From Eopsaltria australis (lineage: Eukaryota; Chordata; Aves; Passeriformes; Petroicidae): a DNA stretch of 64,000 nt. The stretch is taken from NCBI GenBank assembly GCA_034509425.1, contig JAVTVJ010000962.1, positions 62,001 through 126,000 of the forward strand, in the 5' to 3' direction. This document shows, piece after piece, positions 44,705 through 57,719 of this stretch; the first letter of the stretch is position 1; each line of letters starts with the position of its first letter. Position numbers and translations under genes: made by a program. A model generated the notes under the pieces. The model searched no databases. It was not told the origin of the DNA and saw only the letters and a program-made list of their open reading frames with translations.

Positions 44705-47700
44705 GGGAAAAGGAAAATATTATTTACTGAGTGGCTTAGTGCTAAATTCTGCATCCAAGTCCTGATTTCAGCCAGACATTAAGTACAGTCTCAGCTAAAA
44801 CTTACAGATTCCTAGTCCATGGGTGCAGTTATTTTTGTGACTTCAGGTTTGGCTGTGGAGAAGGTCTTTAACGATTACCATCCGTAATACTGTTATCATT
44901 CTTTCTGGATTACTTTGTATGTAGACTTGAAATATAAATTTGATAGCATGTAATTTTAGTGTATGCTTTACCTTTAGTAGTTTTGATATCTGTTGTACAG
45001 TTTTCAGAATATTTAAGACTGAGAGTTTGTGCTGGGAGTTTAATTCCAAAATCGGTTTTAGCAACTTTGAAAGGCATTTTGCAGAGTCGGAGAATACGTG
45101 ATATTTTGCTAGACAATGAACATGAGTTCTCTTGTTTTACTGGGCTGGGTGATACAGTGGAGTCTTATGTCTCAATAGCGACCTTCTGGCCCTCATCCCA
45201 GACATAACTTTACAGTCGGTAGAGGTGAATTTGCTCTGACAGTAGGAAAGAAAAGCCTAAATCAATAATGTTGCATGCTGGTTAAAATAATTTGTAAGAT
45301 TAAATTTAAAAGGTTCTGGTTTTAGAAGTGCTTTCTGTACTGTGGAAGGAGAAGCTGTGACAGCCACTACATGTGTCTTAATACAATGTGTATGAGAATG
45401 GCAAGAACACCATCAGCAGCTGCTAAATTCAAAGAATGAATAGGTTAATATGAAGAGAGCAGATTTATTAAACAGGAGGGATCAAGTGAAACAAAGTTCA
45501 AAAGTGTAGTTTTCTAGTGAACACATTGCTTAGCAGACAGTGATAGGAGAGCAGGTAAGGGTGGGAGGTATGATAGCTTGCTATTTCAAAATCATGAGCA
45601 GCATGAAAAAAATTAAAAAGTGAAACTAGGAAAGTCTTTAAGTGATTTGCAAGAACAGACAGAAATAGGAAGGCTTTATCTAATATTTAGTGCAGAATCA
45701 GGTATTGTGAAACTTCCTGTAATGCTATAGTGTACTGCCAGTTTCTGTAACGCGAGCTGGTTTTAGTGAAAAAGCCTTCATTTCATAAAAGCTTAACCCA
45801 GTTGTTTTTTTGTTAGTAAAGTAACGTTTTCTGCTGGGATGTACTGAGACTGCTATTTTCCCAGCCTCTAGTGACTGGAAGGATGTAGAAACTTTCTAGA
45901 AGAAGCTTCCAGTTTTGCAGGGGATAAGGGGATGAAATATATAATTGGTATTAAATATTACCTATATGTTTGGCTTTGAAAAGCTAAACCTGCTAACTTT
46001 TTGACTTGTGAAATCTTGTTTTAATAAAAGTCCTTTACCTGGGGAAGGAGATACAGTTCCACTAAGAATAAAGTGCATTGCTTGAGTTAAAAATTTGTCC
46101 GGCCTTCAGAACACTCAAGCATTACATGAGCTCCTTCCTCCTTAATGTTTTGGGAGTTATTATCTGCAAACAAGTCCTGCTCTGTGGGGCAGTTTTTCCT
46201 AGAGCTGCAAGCGTGGAATGAGAACTGTTGCTGGCGGCAGCTCGCTGCTGTTACTCTGTGGAACCATCAGGATGAATGCTGAAGAAAAGAGTGCCTTACT
46301 CAGGAAAATGAGAAAAATGCTCCATAAATGGTCAATTTGACATGCATGAATTCCCTCCCTTTAAGTATGCAATTGGAGAAGAACAGGAGGAATTTATACA
46401 GAGATTTATTTTTTTTTTTTTATGAGTTTTCTTGTAGGCATTAAAAAATACAAGAGAAACAGTAGCCAGGTGTAGATATCTTTATTTCAACAAACTTAAT
46501 TTTAATGCTGACTGTTAGTACTAACTCAGTGTGCGAGTTTATTTTCTTTGTATGTTTGTCCAATCATACTTAATTATTTTCTGAGAGATGAAAAATATCG
46601 ACTCTCTGAGTAATAAAAAAAATATATCCTTAATCATCTCTAACATTTTTGTGAGTACAGTTAATTCTTCAGCCTACAGAGCATACTCTCTTCGCTATGA
46701 AGCAGTAATAACCTTTGCATCCTAACAAAGAAATGATGCTTCAGTATGCCTTGGGTTTTAGCAAATAAGTTGATGAAGGGAAAACTTGTAAAGATTGGGG
46801 AAAACGGCAAGTAAAAATTCCTTCTGTGTTGTCAGTTGTGGTGTTGGTGGTTGGTCTATTTGTTTGGTGGGATGTTTTTGTATTTTTCATGTAAAGTGAT
46901 GCCATTTTAGATAGGAAATTCTTGCAGATACTAGTATCTACTCCCCAAATACAAAATTCTTTTAATTCCTAATCATGACTCTTTTTATTTACAAAGGCGT
47001 CAGTGGTGAATTCTAACAGTCCCAATTTATTTGTGGAGTATCTAATTTAGAATGCTGACACAGTACTTGAAAGTTAGGCAGATAATACTTATGAAAAATT
47101 TTCTATATGGTTGTAGCTAAACAAGTTATTAATGGCTATAATAAAATAAATGAGTTAAAAGACCAGCTCAGCAGGAGGCTGAACAAAATTTTCTGGACCA
47201 AAGTTAGGAAATTAGGAAGAGAGGCTTCTTTGAGAAAAATTGTGATGACAAGGCAAATTTTTGAGAAATGTTGCCATTACAACAATACTAGTATTGGGTG
47301 AGCAGTAGCATCTTCATAGGTGAGATCTACACGTAAGGATTTTCTTTTTCTTTTTTTTGGAGGGGAGGGTGGAGGGGGGAAAAAAAGAGCGAAGACTAGC
47401 AAGGCGTTAGGAGATTCAGAAGTCAAGCATTCTACAGAAAGTTTAAGGAGGGATTTTAACTGGTTTTGAAAACTACCCAATTTCTTTTCACAGTAACAAA
47501 GTGTTCAGTGGCCTATTTGGAATTGGGGGCTAGGATGTGAAAGCAAACAGCAACAAAAAGTGAGTATGAGTCAGACCCATGAAGGATTCGTGTCTTTCAG
47601 TTACTGGTTCAAAAACACGAAAGCAAATTTCCAAGAAAAACACTTTTCTTACTTGAAATTTAAATGTAGATAAATAATAGCCTGTTTGCAGCTAAAAACA

Positions 47701-48160
47701 CAGAAGACTTGCGGAAATAAGTGAGTTAGCCAAACAGTTTTTGTTTTATTTTTATAAAACCATCTGCTTTATCACTTGCAGCTTCTGTATCTCAGAATAA
47801 AAGAAAATTTACAAAAAATGGGATTGTTGAACCAGAAGTGAAATTTGGTAAGTCTGGGCAGCTGGTGAGAAACTATTTATAACAAGTTGGAACACACTTT
47901 ACAGAAAAATAAGGGAGAAAGAAAGAAGAAAAATTTGGTGAACTCCGGTTAACAAAGGTAGTTCTGTGCTTTTATGGCAATTTGAGTGTGTCGATAGCTC
48001 CCTCTGCACAACTGTTCCCCTTCTCATCAAAAGTTAGCTTAAGCATCTAGATACATAGCTGTATTTGCCTTTTTACGTCATATAACTACTCAACAGGATG
48101 CAAAGAATTCCTGGAAAGGTGCATTTGGTTATGGAAAAGGCATCTCTGCTTCTATATTCC
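44705..48160. other. AT-rich stretch, no gene seen
   Basis: No recognised repeat apart from a short T-run at 46,409-46,421. No splice-bounded coding segment stands out. Confidence 0.5.
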
Positions 48161-48164
48161 CCCC

Positions 48165-48652
48165 CAAAACAACTCTGGTGCCTACAGTACAGGGAAGATG
48201 TAGAGCTGCTGAAGTAGGTCCAGAGGGGGCCAGAACAGTGATCTGAGGGCTGGAGCTACTCTGCTCTGGAGCCAGGCTGGGAGGGCTAATGGTGCTCACC
48301 TGGAGAAGAGAAGGCTCCAGGGGGGACCTTAGAGCCCCCTCCAGAGCCTAAAGGGGCTCCAGGAGAGCTGGCGAGGGACTGGGGACAAGGGATGGAGGCA
48401 CAGGACACAGGGAATGGCTTCCCATTGCCAGAGAGAGGACAGGGATGGATGGAGTATTGGGAAGAAGTTCTTGACTGTGAGGGTAGGGAACCCAGAGAAG
48501 CTGTGGCTGCCCTGTTCCTGGCAACGTCCAAGGCCAGGTTGGATGGGGCTTGGAGCAACCTGGTCTAGTGGAAGATGTCCCTGCCCGTGGCAGGGGATGG
48601 GATGAGATGAGCTTTACGATCAGTCCCTTCTAAACAGAATCATTCTGTGACT
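48165..48652 (+). mobile_element. CR1 3' fragment, about 490 bp
   Basis: The least ambiguous CR1 in the window. It contains GAGCTGCTGAAGTAGGTCCA, CACCTGGAGAAGAGAAGGCT, CCCAGAGAAGCTGTGGCTGC, CAAGGCCAGGTTGGATGGGG, GATGTCCCTGCCCGTGGCAG and the terminal TCATTCTGTGA. It is 5'-truncated with the 3' end intact. Confidence 0.93.
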
Positions 48653-48654
48653 AT

Positions 48655-51600
48655 AAAAGGAGGCTATTTGTGGTTTGTGGTAATAATGTTTGAAAAGTAG
48701 CAGTTTGGGGTTTGTTTGACAGTGTAGGTGGATATACACTTAGCAAGCTCAGAAAAAGTTTAAAATCTTCCAAAACGGGCTGTCCCCCAAAGAACATGAG
48801 AATTTACTTTCTTCATACATGTGTAACACCTGGAGATTTAATTACATCTTCACTTTAGTTTATTAACAATTAACACTGATTAAGAAACTAAAGATAATAT
48901 GATTGTAGCAGTTTTATGTGCTTGCGGTAATTGTATCGAGTTTAAGTGAAACACCGAGGGCAATTGTGCCTTTTTTCTACTTGTTTCTATGTAGTTATTT
49001 TTAGAAAATCATCGTATTAAAAAATTGAAAGTATTTTATTGCTGTATGTTGTCTGCAAATGTGGTTAGTGTTGTATGTACTTGTAAATCTTTGCTTGAAT
49101 GTATTTAGATGCCTTTATTGAGTAAAACAAATTAAAATGCTAGATCAAACAACTAAAATTACAAAAGTAAAATTACGAAAGGACTGAAAGTTTCAAGGAC
49201 AGAATTAATGATCTGCGTATTTCTCTGTGGAATACCTATTTTTTTATTATAGTTTTCTTTTAAACTAACAGTCGACATTTGATGTTTTTTAAGTTATAAT
49301 AAGAAGGCAGTTAAAGAACCAAAACAAAACACATAACTCCTTTACTGACGCAACTTCTGTGAGACTTACTCCCAACTCTGTTAATGCTTCTGCTACAAAC
49401 CAGATTTAATAAAGGTTATCTGCTGAGGGGCAGATTCTGATTTTGTATTGTAAATCCATTTTTAGGAGGATTAAGTGGTTAAACTTTACTGTACAGAAGA
49501 CAACCGGAGGAGCTCAGATGTAAATTCAGTTTCTGGTAGTATCACTGTGTTGTTTAGACCAGCTGATTTCTCTTTGCGACATTCCATTTGCAGAGGAAAG
49601 TGTTCTTGTTGTTTACAGTTTCTTCAAAAGTTTAAAAGTTCTGAAATCTTTCCAAGTACATGTGATTAGAGTTTTCACTTTGCTTTGGCTTTCTTATAGA
49701 AGGAAATGTTCTTAGCATCTAAATATAAAGCTTTGTCCACTTAAGGGAAATGAGAAATATTTTTTCTGACTAAATTTCAGAGCCTTAGTATAAAGTAGCT
49801 CTGGAATTTAGATGTTCAGGTTAAGAAGACATTTCTAGTTGACTATTAAAAAGATAATTTTCCAAATGTAAGTTGTTGCCACCTTATATTTTGAATCTAA
49901 GTCTTCAGGAACTTTTCTGCATGTAACTCATCTTGAGTATTGTGTCCCTGTTTCAACTAGAAAGCCTGTTTTAATAGGACTTGACCAATTCACTGCAGGG
50001 AAGCTCCAAAAAGTCTGGTCTTTGTAAGGGCTATGAATTCAAGGAGGGAGGTGTATTGTTTGTGGGGGATTTTTTGCTACTAACCCAGACTACCAGAGAT
50101 AACTTTACATTTGATTATTCAAAAGTTGAGATTGTGAAATATGTACTTTACAGGTGATATGAAGTAATTTTTTTCATAAAGATGCTTGCAAGCTTCATCT
50201 AGTGATCAAATATTTTGCTCCTGTATAACATCTTGAGGGTTTGTATGGCAGTAGTTGAAGTTCTGGGTATGCGATTGTATGTGATTACATACATACTTGT
50301 AATACAAATTTGTTTCTTCTGTGGCCCAGTTTCAGTATAAAAATCAAGCTGCACCTTTGCTCGTTTTAAAATTAGTCTAGAGTACTGACATTTATCTGCA
50401 TTTTGAGACTCCAGAAGTTGCTATCTATGAATGCCTTCATTAAAGTCATGTTGCAATGAGCCTGATGATGGAGTGTATATTCTCGTACTTGACAGAGAAT
50501 GTATGTGTGCATGTACGTGTGTGTATATATATTAATGCTTATCAATGTATACGTGTGCGTGTGTATGTATATATGATTGGTTTTATCAATCCAGGTGTAA
50601 TCTGTTTTGTCTGAGGATCTAATTCATTAGGTATTCAGTAAGTCAAGATTCTCTTTCCTCTTCTGGCCCATCTCTAATATGGATTTTTTTTTTTTTAAAT
50701 CAGTTTGTATATACGTCAAGAGCTGAAAGTAGTTCTGCTGGTTTCAGTGAGGCTGTGATAGTTTATTCTGTGTAGTAAGGATCTTATCAGGCATGTTTTG
50801 TTAATTTGGGAAAGAATAAAGGAAATTGTCATGATGTGCATGTACATTATGTAAATACAGATGTTTTCTAACTTGTTTTTAACATGTTTTGTCAATAGTC
50901 AAAGGTTTTCTTTTTAGGTTTTTCAAAGGTAATTTCTTTAAGGCAAACACAATGAAAAGGATGTACAATTTTGAGTTTTAGTATTCTTACACAATTCAGA
51001 AGTGAAGAAATGGTGTATTAGAGTACAGCTTAAATGCGTATCAGTTGAATAAAGCATGTGCTTAAAGCTAGTTGAGGTTTATATGTATCGTGTGCTTTAG
51101 ATATTTTACAGAGGTGATGTCAAGGTGAAAGCAGACTTGCAGAATGGTTGGAAATCATTGATATTCTGACTCTGAGGCTGTAAATGGCTCTGTGGCAGAT
51201 GGAGGCTTTGTCAAGGAAGAAAAATGGCAGCTCTGCAACATCATAGACACTTTAGCTTAGCAGCTCAGCACACAGCCTGTGACCTTCCAGTGTTCAGGAG
51301 TTCCTCTTGTGCTTTAATAAATTGTCCTCCAGTTTTACTCCCTAAAAGTAGATAAATAGTAGTCATTATAATTCAGTACAATTTGTGGTATTTCATTGTG
51401 AAAAAAACATAAGCCTGCTTTATTGCTAGGTATTAAAAGTAAGCTTTGAAGGATGCTTACAATTTCTGCATTGAAGTGCCAGTAATAGTGTTTAACTAAG
51501 CACTCTGTAATACTGAAAGTGAAGGTGTTAGTGTGCGTACATATGACTGTGAGGGCAGCACAGTATAAAACCTGTATATGCAAACTGGATATATATATGT

Positions 51601-54600
51601 GCATATTGTGCATATGAACATACGTATATGTTTATGAATATTCTCTGGAATATTTGAAACACTATAAGATGGACAGTGTAAATTTTTGAAATATGTTCAT
51701 ACTGTGAGCATCTATATCTGTGATTTATTGCAGCAAAATACAGAATTTTAGGCTACATATGGAAGTAGCTACTTCTTGTTAGTTCAGAGAGAATAAATAT
51801 GGTTGATTAATTCAGACTAATTTCTGGGTTTATGCTTTTTCTTATTGATAAAAATTCAAATATGTTTTAGCACCTGACATCTTATTATGTGTGGTGTTGA
51901 TACAGTTTCATCTGTATTCTTGTCTATATTTTTAAAATAAGGGTTCACTTTTATTAGTAGAATAACTGGTTTCTGTGTTCTCATGCCTACAAAATTTATG
52001 CCAAGTTGTGTGAGTTGTGAAGTTTTGTGTTGTGTGCTTAAGGCGTATGCATGAGTGCCTAGTGTCAACAGCGATGTACCAGAATCACATATTTCATATA
52101 TACAACAAATTTGCATATCTCAGCCTTTCTCATTTGATCATGTGAATTAAGACTGTATCATTTAACAGTTTTCTATATTCATGTCAGTTGCTGTAGTATA
52201 TGGCTTCAAGAGCCTGTAATATCTTGTAGAAGATGCTCAATTGGACTGTTGATCTATACTGCGTGGCCGTAAGTCATTGTTAAAAGTGCAAGCTTTTCAC
52301 AACTATCATCTGCCAGCCATACTCTACTTGATAATTGTTGGAGTTCCTGAAAGCAATCACTGTTTATCACAGAAGAAAATGACCTATCACTTTCATGGGT
52401 CAAGGTTGTTCTGTTCTTTACTTCAGAGCCTGGAGGTCATACAGTCCTTGCTTTTATATTAATCGTGCCTCCTCTATCTCTTCAGTTTCAGTCATTTTGA
52501 GATGTAATGTGGATGGCTTTGTTGCTGAAGGACAAATGCTTCAAAATTGAAAAAAGCATTTTTGATAGTGTGTGATAGTCTTCATACATCTTTTTATTAG
52601 GGTGTGGTAATGCATGAATGAGAGTTAAGACTTCTTTATATGGCATATGCCTGGATGTTTCTATCCTGTAGCCACATACCTTAAAACTGAGAAAAAATGG
52701 AAGAAAAAATAAGGCCACATGTTTTATGCCTTTAGCTTTCGAAGGGTCTCAATGACATAGGTGCTTGTTAACTTAGCAGTGGAGCACATATGAAGACAAT
52801 TTATGGAAATTTTTATGCTTTCAGTTACTTACCTGGTTCATTATGTCACATATCTCGATGGTATTCTTCCCAGGCTATATAGAGACCTTTTGATACTACT
52901 AGCTCCAGGGATACTTAAGTCCGTATTCTGACATGTAATTATTTTTCTCCTCTATTTTTTCAGTGGTCTTTTATGCCTTCTGGTTTTTTTGATGTTGTGA
53001 TGGCTGTTGTAACTGTAGAGTGACTGAATGGCTTCCTTATATCTCTCAGATAAAATAAATTACAAATTATTTCCATTTATTCCATGAGAATTCTGTGTGC
53101 AATTTTTGTATCCCAGAGTAAGTAATGATCTGTCCTTTCCTTTTCATGGAGTCAGGGTTTTGTAGTGTTAATTGCCAAGAAAAGGAGAAAAACAAGCAAA
53201 CACCCGTGCCGAACCAAGCAAACACCATGTCATGTATGACCCCCGCCACCTCCCCCACTACTGCCAAAAAAGCCAACTCTACCGAACAAGTCAGCAAACA
53301 TTTATTCCCTATTGTTTTGTATTAGTTTTTGGTATGACTTTGGAACTTATCAGCAATAATGCTAACTTGATAGTACCTTATAGTAACAATGTGTTATTTG
53401 TATTAATTCAGTTGAAAAAAAAAATCTGTAAAATGAGAAGAGTAGAAAAAATTAGTGCACTGTATTCTAGTTTCAATAGTTTTGGGGTGATTTCAAAACA
53501 TAGGTTTAACACTTTTGGAACTAGAGGTGCAAGCAGGTTGCTTTCTATCTACGAAGTATAAGGCAGCATATAACCTGCAAAACCAAAATACAGTATTAGA
53601 ATAATGAGAGAAAAAATATAGTTTAAAATACCTCTGTAATTTTAAAATTTTTATGGTCAGCTCTGAGTAGTAGAATAAATAATTCCATTCTGTATGAATC
53701 TCTTTTCCAGTAAAGTCTTTAATGTACCTGTTATATGTAGTGCATACTCTAACATAGTGTCACTGAACTTGCTGGATTATTTTACTTTTTTTCATTATGG
53801 TCTTGTATGTTTAGGCAAAGAAAATACACATGTATTCATGTAATGATGCTAAATTCTGTCCTGTTTAATCATTAGGTAAATAGAGAGGGTATTTTTCTAA
53901 AATGTGATATTCTGTTAAATTCTTGTATTAAGGGGTGTGCACCTTGAACTATGAAATGTAGTTTGTTCCAAGTGACAGCCAGTTTTTATTAGATGTTCCT
54001 GCAGTTTTACAGAGGAAATAAAACTCCTTTGTTTCTATAGTACCCATTGATTTTTCTTTCAAGGCTATGTTAACAATGCTGATCGAAGCTATGCAATTAG
54101 AATCTACATTGAGCAGTAAGCAGAGAAAGAAATTTTGTAAAATAAAAAGTGTTGTACATACAATGTTAAAATATTTTGCAGTATTGCTGTACTTGAAGCA
54201 GTGAAACCAGGAGGACAGGATACTTGAAAGGTCGAAAAATGAGAGAAAGAACAAATGATGCAAAAAGAAAATGACACTGAGGTCTTGGTTTAATACAAAT
54301 GTATTCCAGGTTGATGGCTGATTTCATTAGCAAATCTCATTGTTATGCAATGTCTGTTCTTCTGCAGCAAAATGAATATTGTATTCTCGGAGGGTCTGTG
54401 TATGCATGTGTACTTTGATGATAGATAAAGAATATATTTATTGTTGTTTCAAGCTTTAAAAACTTCTGAAATACCTTTATAGTTTCAAAATAATTTATTT
54501 TCAATTTTCCAATAATGTGGTAAATTAATGGTTATTTTTATGGAAAATAGCAGTTCAACCTTCCTTCTATGTGCATTTCTCTGCTGTGTTTGCTACCTAT

Positions 54601-56145
54601 GTAATCTTTTCTCCAAAATCTTGTTTGACCAAATAGCAGTTAGTACTGACTTTCTCCCTCCCCCATACATATATGTGAAGAAAATTAAGAGTATTGGTTT
54701 CTGTGATACTCTTTAAAATGGATGATAATAATGTATGCAGAACATGGAGATAAACCTCATCTTGGTGTCAAATCTCATAAAACTCAAATGACTATATTTT
54801 AATAGATTGTACTGAAAAATATTAGCAAAACTTTATGGTAAGATATAGCAACTTTATTATGAAATGGCATGTTTTGGTACATAGAACAGTGTGTATATAG
54901 AATTTGCTATACAGAAAGTGATACTGTTAAAAAAAGTCGATCTTTCACAAAGATAGTAACTCTCCAGTTGGGCTCCACAGGTTGAGGCCATGCCATTTCT
55001 TGAGGGCAGGGGCTGATGCGTATTTGAGATATAGCTGGAGTAGTTGATTTATTGCATCATATTAGGTCAGTTTTATAAATATAATTTTTTTCATGAAGCT
55101 GAGGTGTTTGGTAGTCTGTACGACTTCTGTCTGAGAGCAACAATTGCTGAATCTTTGTTACTCTCTTGCTGACTAGGATGGAGGGGGTGGGTTATAGTTC
55201 AGTATATTTACCTTCTCCCTTGCCTCCAGTGGTAGAAACCAGATCTGTGCTTTTAATGTTTCACTGATTGTTACTGGATTAAGGTCTGATTGAGCCCAGG
55301 GTTCAGAAAATAAGTACGGACTTTCTGTTTTGCTGCTTCCACTGGCATGGTTCATTGCTCTGCCAACACTAAACAGCTGTTCCACAGTAAGTATTTTTCA
55401 CATTATGAGCAATATAGATTGAAACAATTTTAGAAAAATCATCATTTATGAGCCATTATTTTAACACGTAGAACTATTGTACGTGATTTTTAGAACTATT
55501 TTAAGACTACTGTGAAGAGTGCTGCCGATACTCCTTGTTTTTGCAAAGGCTTTCCTTTGATGGTTTGGAACTTTACTGTTTTCTTCAGAAACACTGCACA
55601 CGGTTTGACAAAACTGCTTTTTTGTAAGACAAGAAACAAAAAACCGTGTGAATGAAATGCTGAAGTTTTGGTGTAGTTTAACTTAAAGCAAAAAGTTAAT
55701 ATGCAGGTGTTTGATGAGGAAATTGTGGCTGCAATAGTTATATCTGTAACATGCACAGCCTGCAAAATTGTTCTTGGTGTGTTGTTTTGATTGCAGAGAT
55801 CCCACTTAATATATCTTAGGTTGTTTGGGAGATTTTGAGGACAGAATCACTCCTTCATTGGTAGAGGCTGCATTTTCACTGTCAGTGTTTGCTGATACAG
55901 ATGCACTGCTTCGTATTTCATGATCTTTCCAGTAATGCTTTCTGTATTTTTCATTTCATAGATTTCCTTTGTTTCTTTTCTAATTGTGAAAAATGGCTGC
56001 AATGTATTTCTAACATTGTTATTAGAAACTTCTTTGATATGTTGTTCCTTGATTTGTTTTTTTCAGACATGCTACCTTGGTGTATTCCCTAGGTTGTCTT
56101 CCATGCTTCTGAATTTCTGAGAGAGGAAGAATTCACTGATTAATC
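48655..56145. other. Long AT-rich stretch, no gene seen
   Basis: Contains mixed GT/AT tracts at 50,500-50,575 and about 51,589-51,632, and a segment of skewed composition at 53,174-53,305. No convincing exon or mobile element is visible. Confidence 0.5.
50500..50575 (+). repeat. GT/AT alternating microsatellite, interrupted
   Basis: Two GT/TATA-rich blocks are separated by about 20 ordinary bases. Confidence 0.8.
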
Positions 56146-56150
56146 CACTG

Positions 56151-56164
56151 CCCCCCCCCCCCCC
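56151..56164 (+). repeat. Poly-C run of 14
   Basis: Uninterrupted C-run. It is one of several poly-C or poly-G runs of at least 10 in this window. Confidence 0.9.
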
Positions 56165-56895
56165 TCCACAGTGCCTTTGAATCTCTCTCTTGCTATACAA
56201 ATTATTTTTCTCAGATTACATGTTGTGGTTCAGGCCCTTGTGCTGTTATATTAGGTCACTGCAACAGTTTCATTTGTTTCAACAGGTTGTATAATAAGTT
56301 AACTATATTTATCCCTTGCAGAAATTCTAGATTCTATTTTTGGACCAAATACTTTATTCTAGTAGCTTAGGAGAAGTGAGCTTTTTGTTCTGTTAGTCAA
56401 GGTTTTTATTTTGGGGGGAGTATTCTTGTTTATTTTTTGGGGTTGCTTTTTCTTATTTTTCCCCTTCTCATTTTCATAGTAACCTAGGACCCTCTTCTGT
56501 TCCACCATGAAAATATGCTTTTTAAACTGGAGCTTGTGGAAATTAATTTTTGGGATGGTTATAGGTAGGGAACAACCTATAATCTCTTCTCACTGAATCA
56601 TTGCCATGTATTTAGCTCATATGCACTTGTTTATTTTTGTGGAGGAAAAGTGTTCAGCAGTTTCAAGAAAAGGCATCTGAATTTCTTTTTCTTTTAAAAT
56701 TGTGTTAATTCTTATGATTTCTGCATATTGTTAGTAGATTTCTTTAATTGTGCTTTTTTTTTTGAGGTTAATGCTTAAATTCACATGCAATTATTTGTTT
56801 TTCTCCGTTTCAGATTTTTCCAGGGTTGTTTCAGGGTATAGCTTTGTAGCACTTTTACATGCCAAAACAACGGGAGCAGTTTGTTCTGGAGAGAG

Positions 56896-56924
56896 TGTGG
56901 ATGTGTGTGTGTGTCTGTGTGTGC
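56896..56924 (+). repeat. TG microsatellite
   Basis: A TG-rich tract with single-base interruptions, about 29 bases long. Confidence 0.85.
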
Positions 56925-57049
56925 ATAATTTACAAGAAAATAAGGATGTTTTCCTTGGGATTGGCATAAACAAGAAAACAATGCAGCCTGGCACTGATGG
57001 TTATGTAAAATTGTGGGAAAAATTTCCTGCATAGTTCAGTTGGTTTCTG

Positions 57050-57412
57050 TTACCTTTTCCCCTCATGTAATGCAGATAAAGCTACGTACTTCACCTGAGC
57101 TGGTTCTGGTCCGTGAGCAGCTGTGTTACTGGTGATCCAAGTGCTCCACCTGTCTTTCGGTTTGTTTACCAGGAAATCAAGATGTGTAAACTGCAGGAAG
57201 CACTGTTTGACCCTCTCCGACAGTATCTCATTACAATAATTGCTAATCTCTGAATAAGACAGCCATGTTTTGTGTGTAACACAGAGGGAGCTTGTGGTAG
57301 ATTTTAGATGCTTCCTTAAATACAGCTTTGTCAGCGCTTGCTTGGATTTCATTTTCGGGATAGCTTTTGACAACAGGCATCTGGCGACCTTTGGCTCAGC
57401 AAACTCGGACAT
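57050..57412 (-). CDS. Unidentified 120-residue open frame, or part of an antisense exon
   Basis: The ATG at 57,412 has A at -3 and opens 120 codons beginning MSEFAEPKVARCLLSKAIPK; the protein is lysine-rich in its first third. Just upstream on the same strand is a strong acceptor (TTTGCTTTCTTTTTCAG) at 57,442, in frame with the coding sequence. A possible donor CTG|GTAAAC would end an exon at 57,170, giving about 272 bases. The local GC content is visibly higher than in the flanks. The combination of length, start context and acceptor is better than for other frames here, but I recognise no family and one such frame by chance in 64 kb is plausible. It could be an antisense or alternative exon, a retrocopy remnant or noise. 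Confidence 0.28.
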   Translation of the reverse strand: MSEFAEPKVARCLLSKAIPKMKSKQALTKLYLRKHLKSTTSSLCVTHKTWLSYSEISNYCNEILSERVKQCFLQFTHLDFLVNKPKDRWSTWITSNTAAHGPEPAQVKYVALSALHEGKR

Positions 57413-57625
57413 GATAGCATGTGTGCTTTCTTCCTTCTTGACTGAAAAAGAAAGCAAACAACAAAAACCTCCAAGACCAAACCCTCGGCTTGTTTTGGAG
57501 TGCTGTCACTGCTCTGTAGCAACAGGATAATGGCTACTTCCTGATTAAACCCCTCTCCACAGTAAGCTGTTTGTGTTCTTTATCTGTTCTCCCGTAATGC
57601 CAAGTGTTCAGTGCTTTTCTACTGT

Positions 57626-57713
57626 GCTTCCTTCCCCCTCTCTTCTCCTCTTCTCCCCCTGCGTCGTCCCCTCTCCCCCTCTTCGTCCCCCCCCCCCCCC
57701 CCCCCCCCCCCCC
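57626..57713 (+). repeat. Pyrimidine tract ending in a C27 run
   Basis: About 60 bases of CT-rich sequence with few purines lead into 27 uninterrupted Cs (57,687-57,713). The opposite strand is a purine tract with a G27 run, able to form G-quadruplex or triplex structures. Confidence 0.92.
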
Positions 57714-57719
57714 GGCCTT

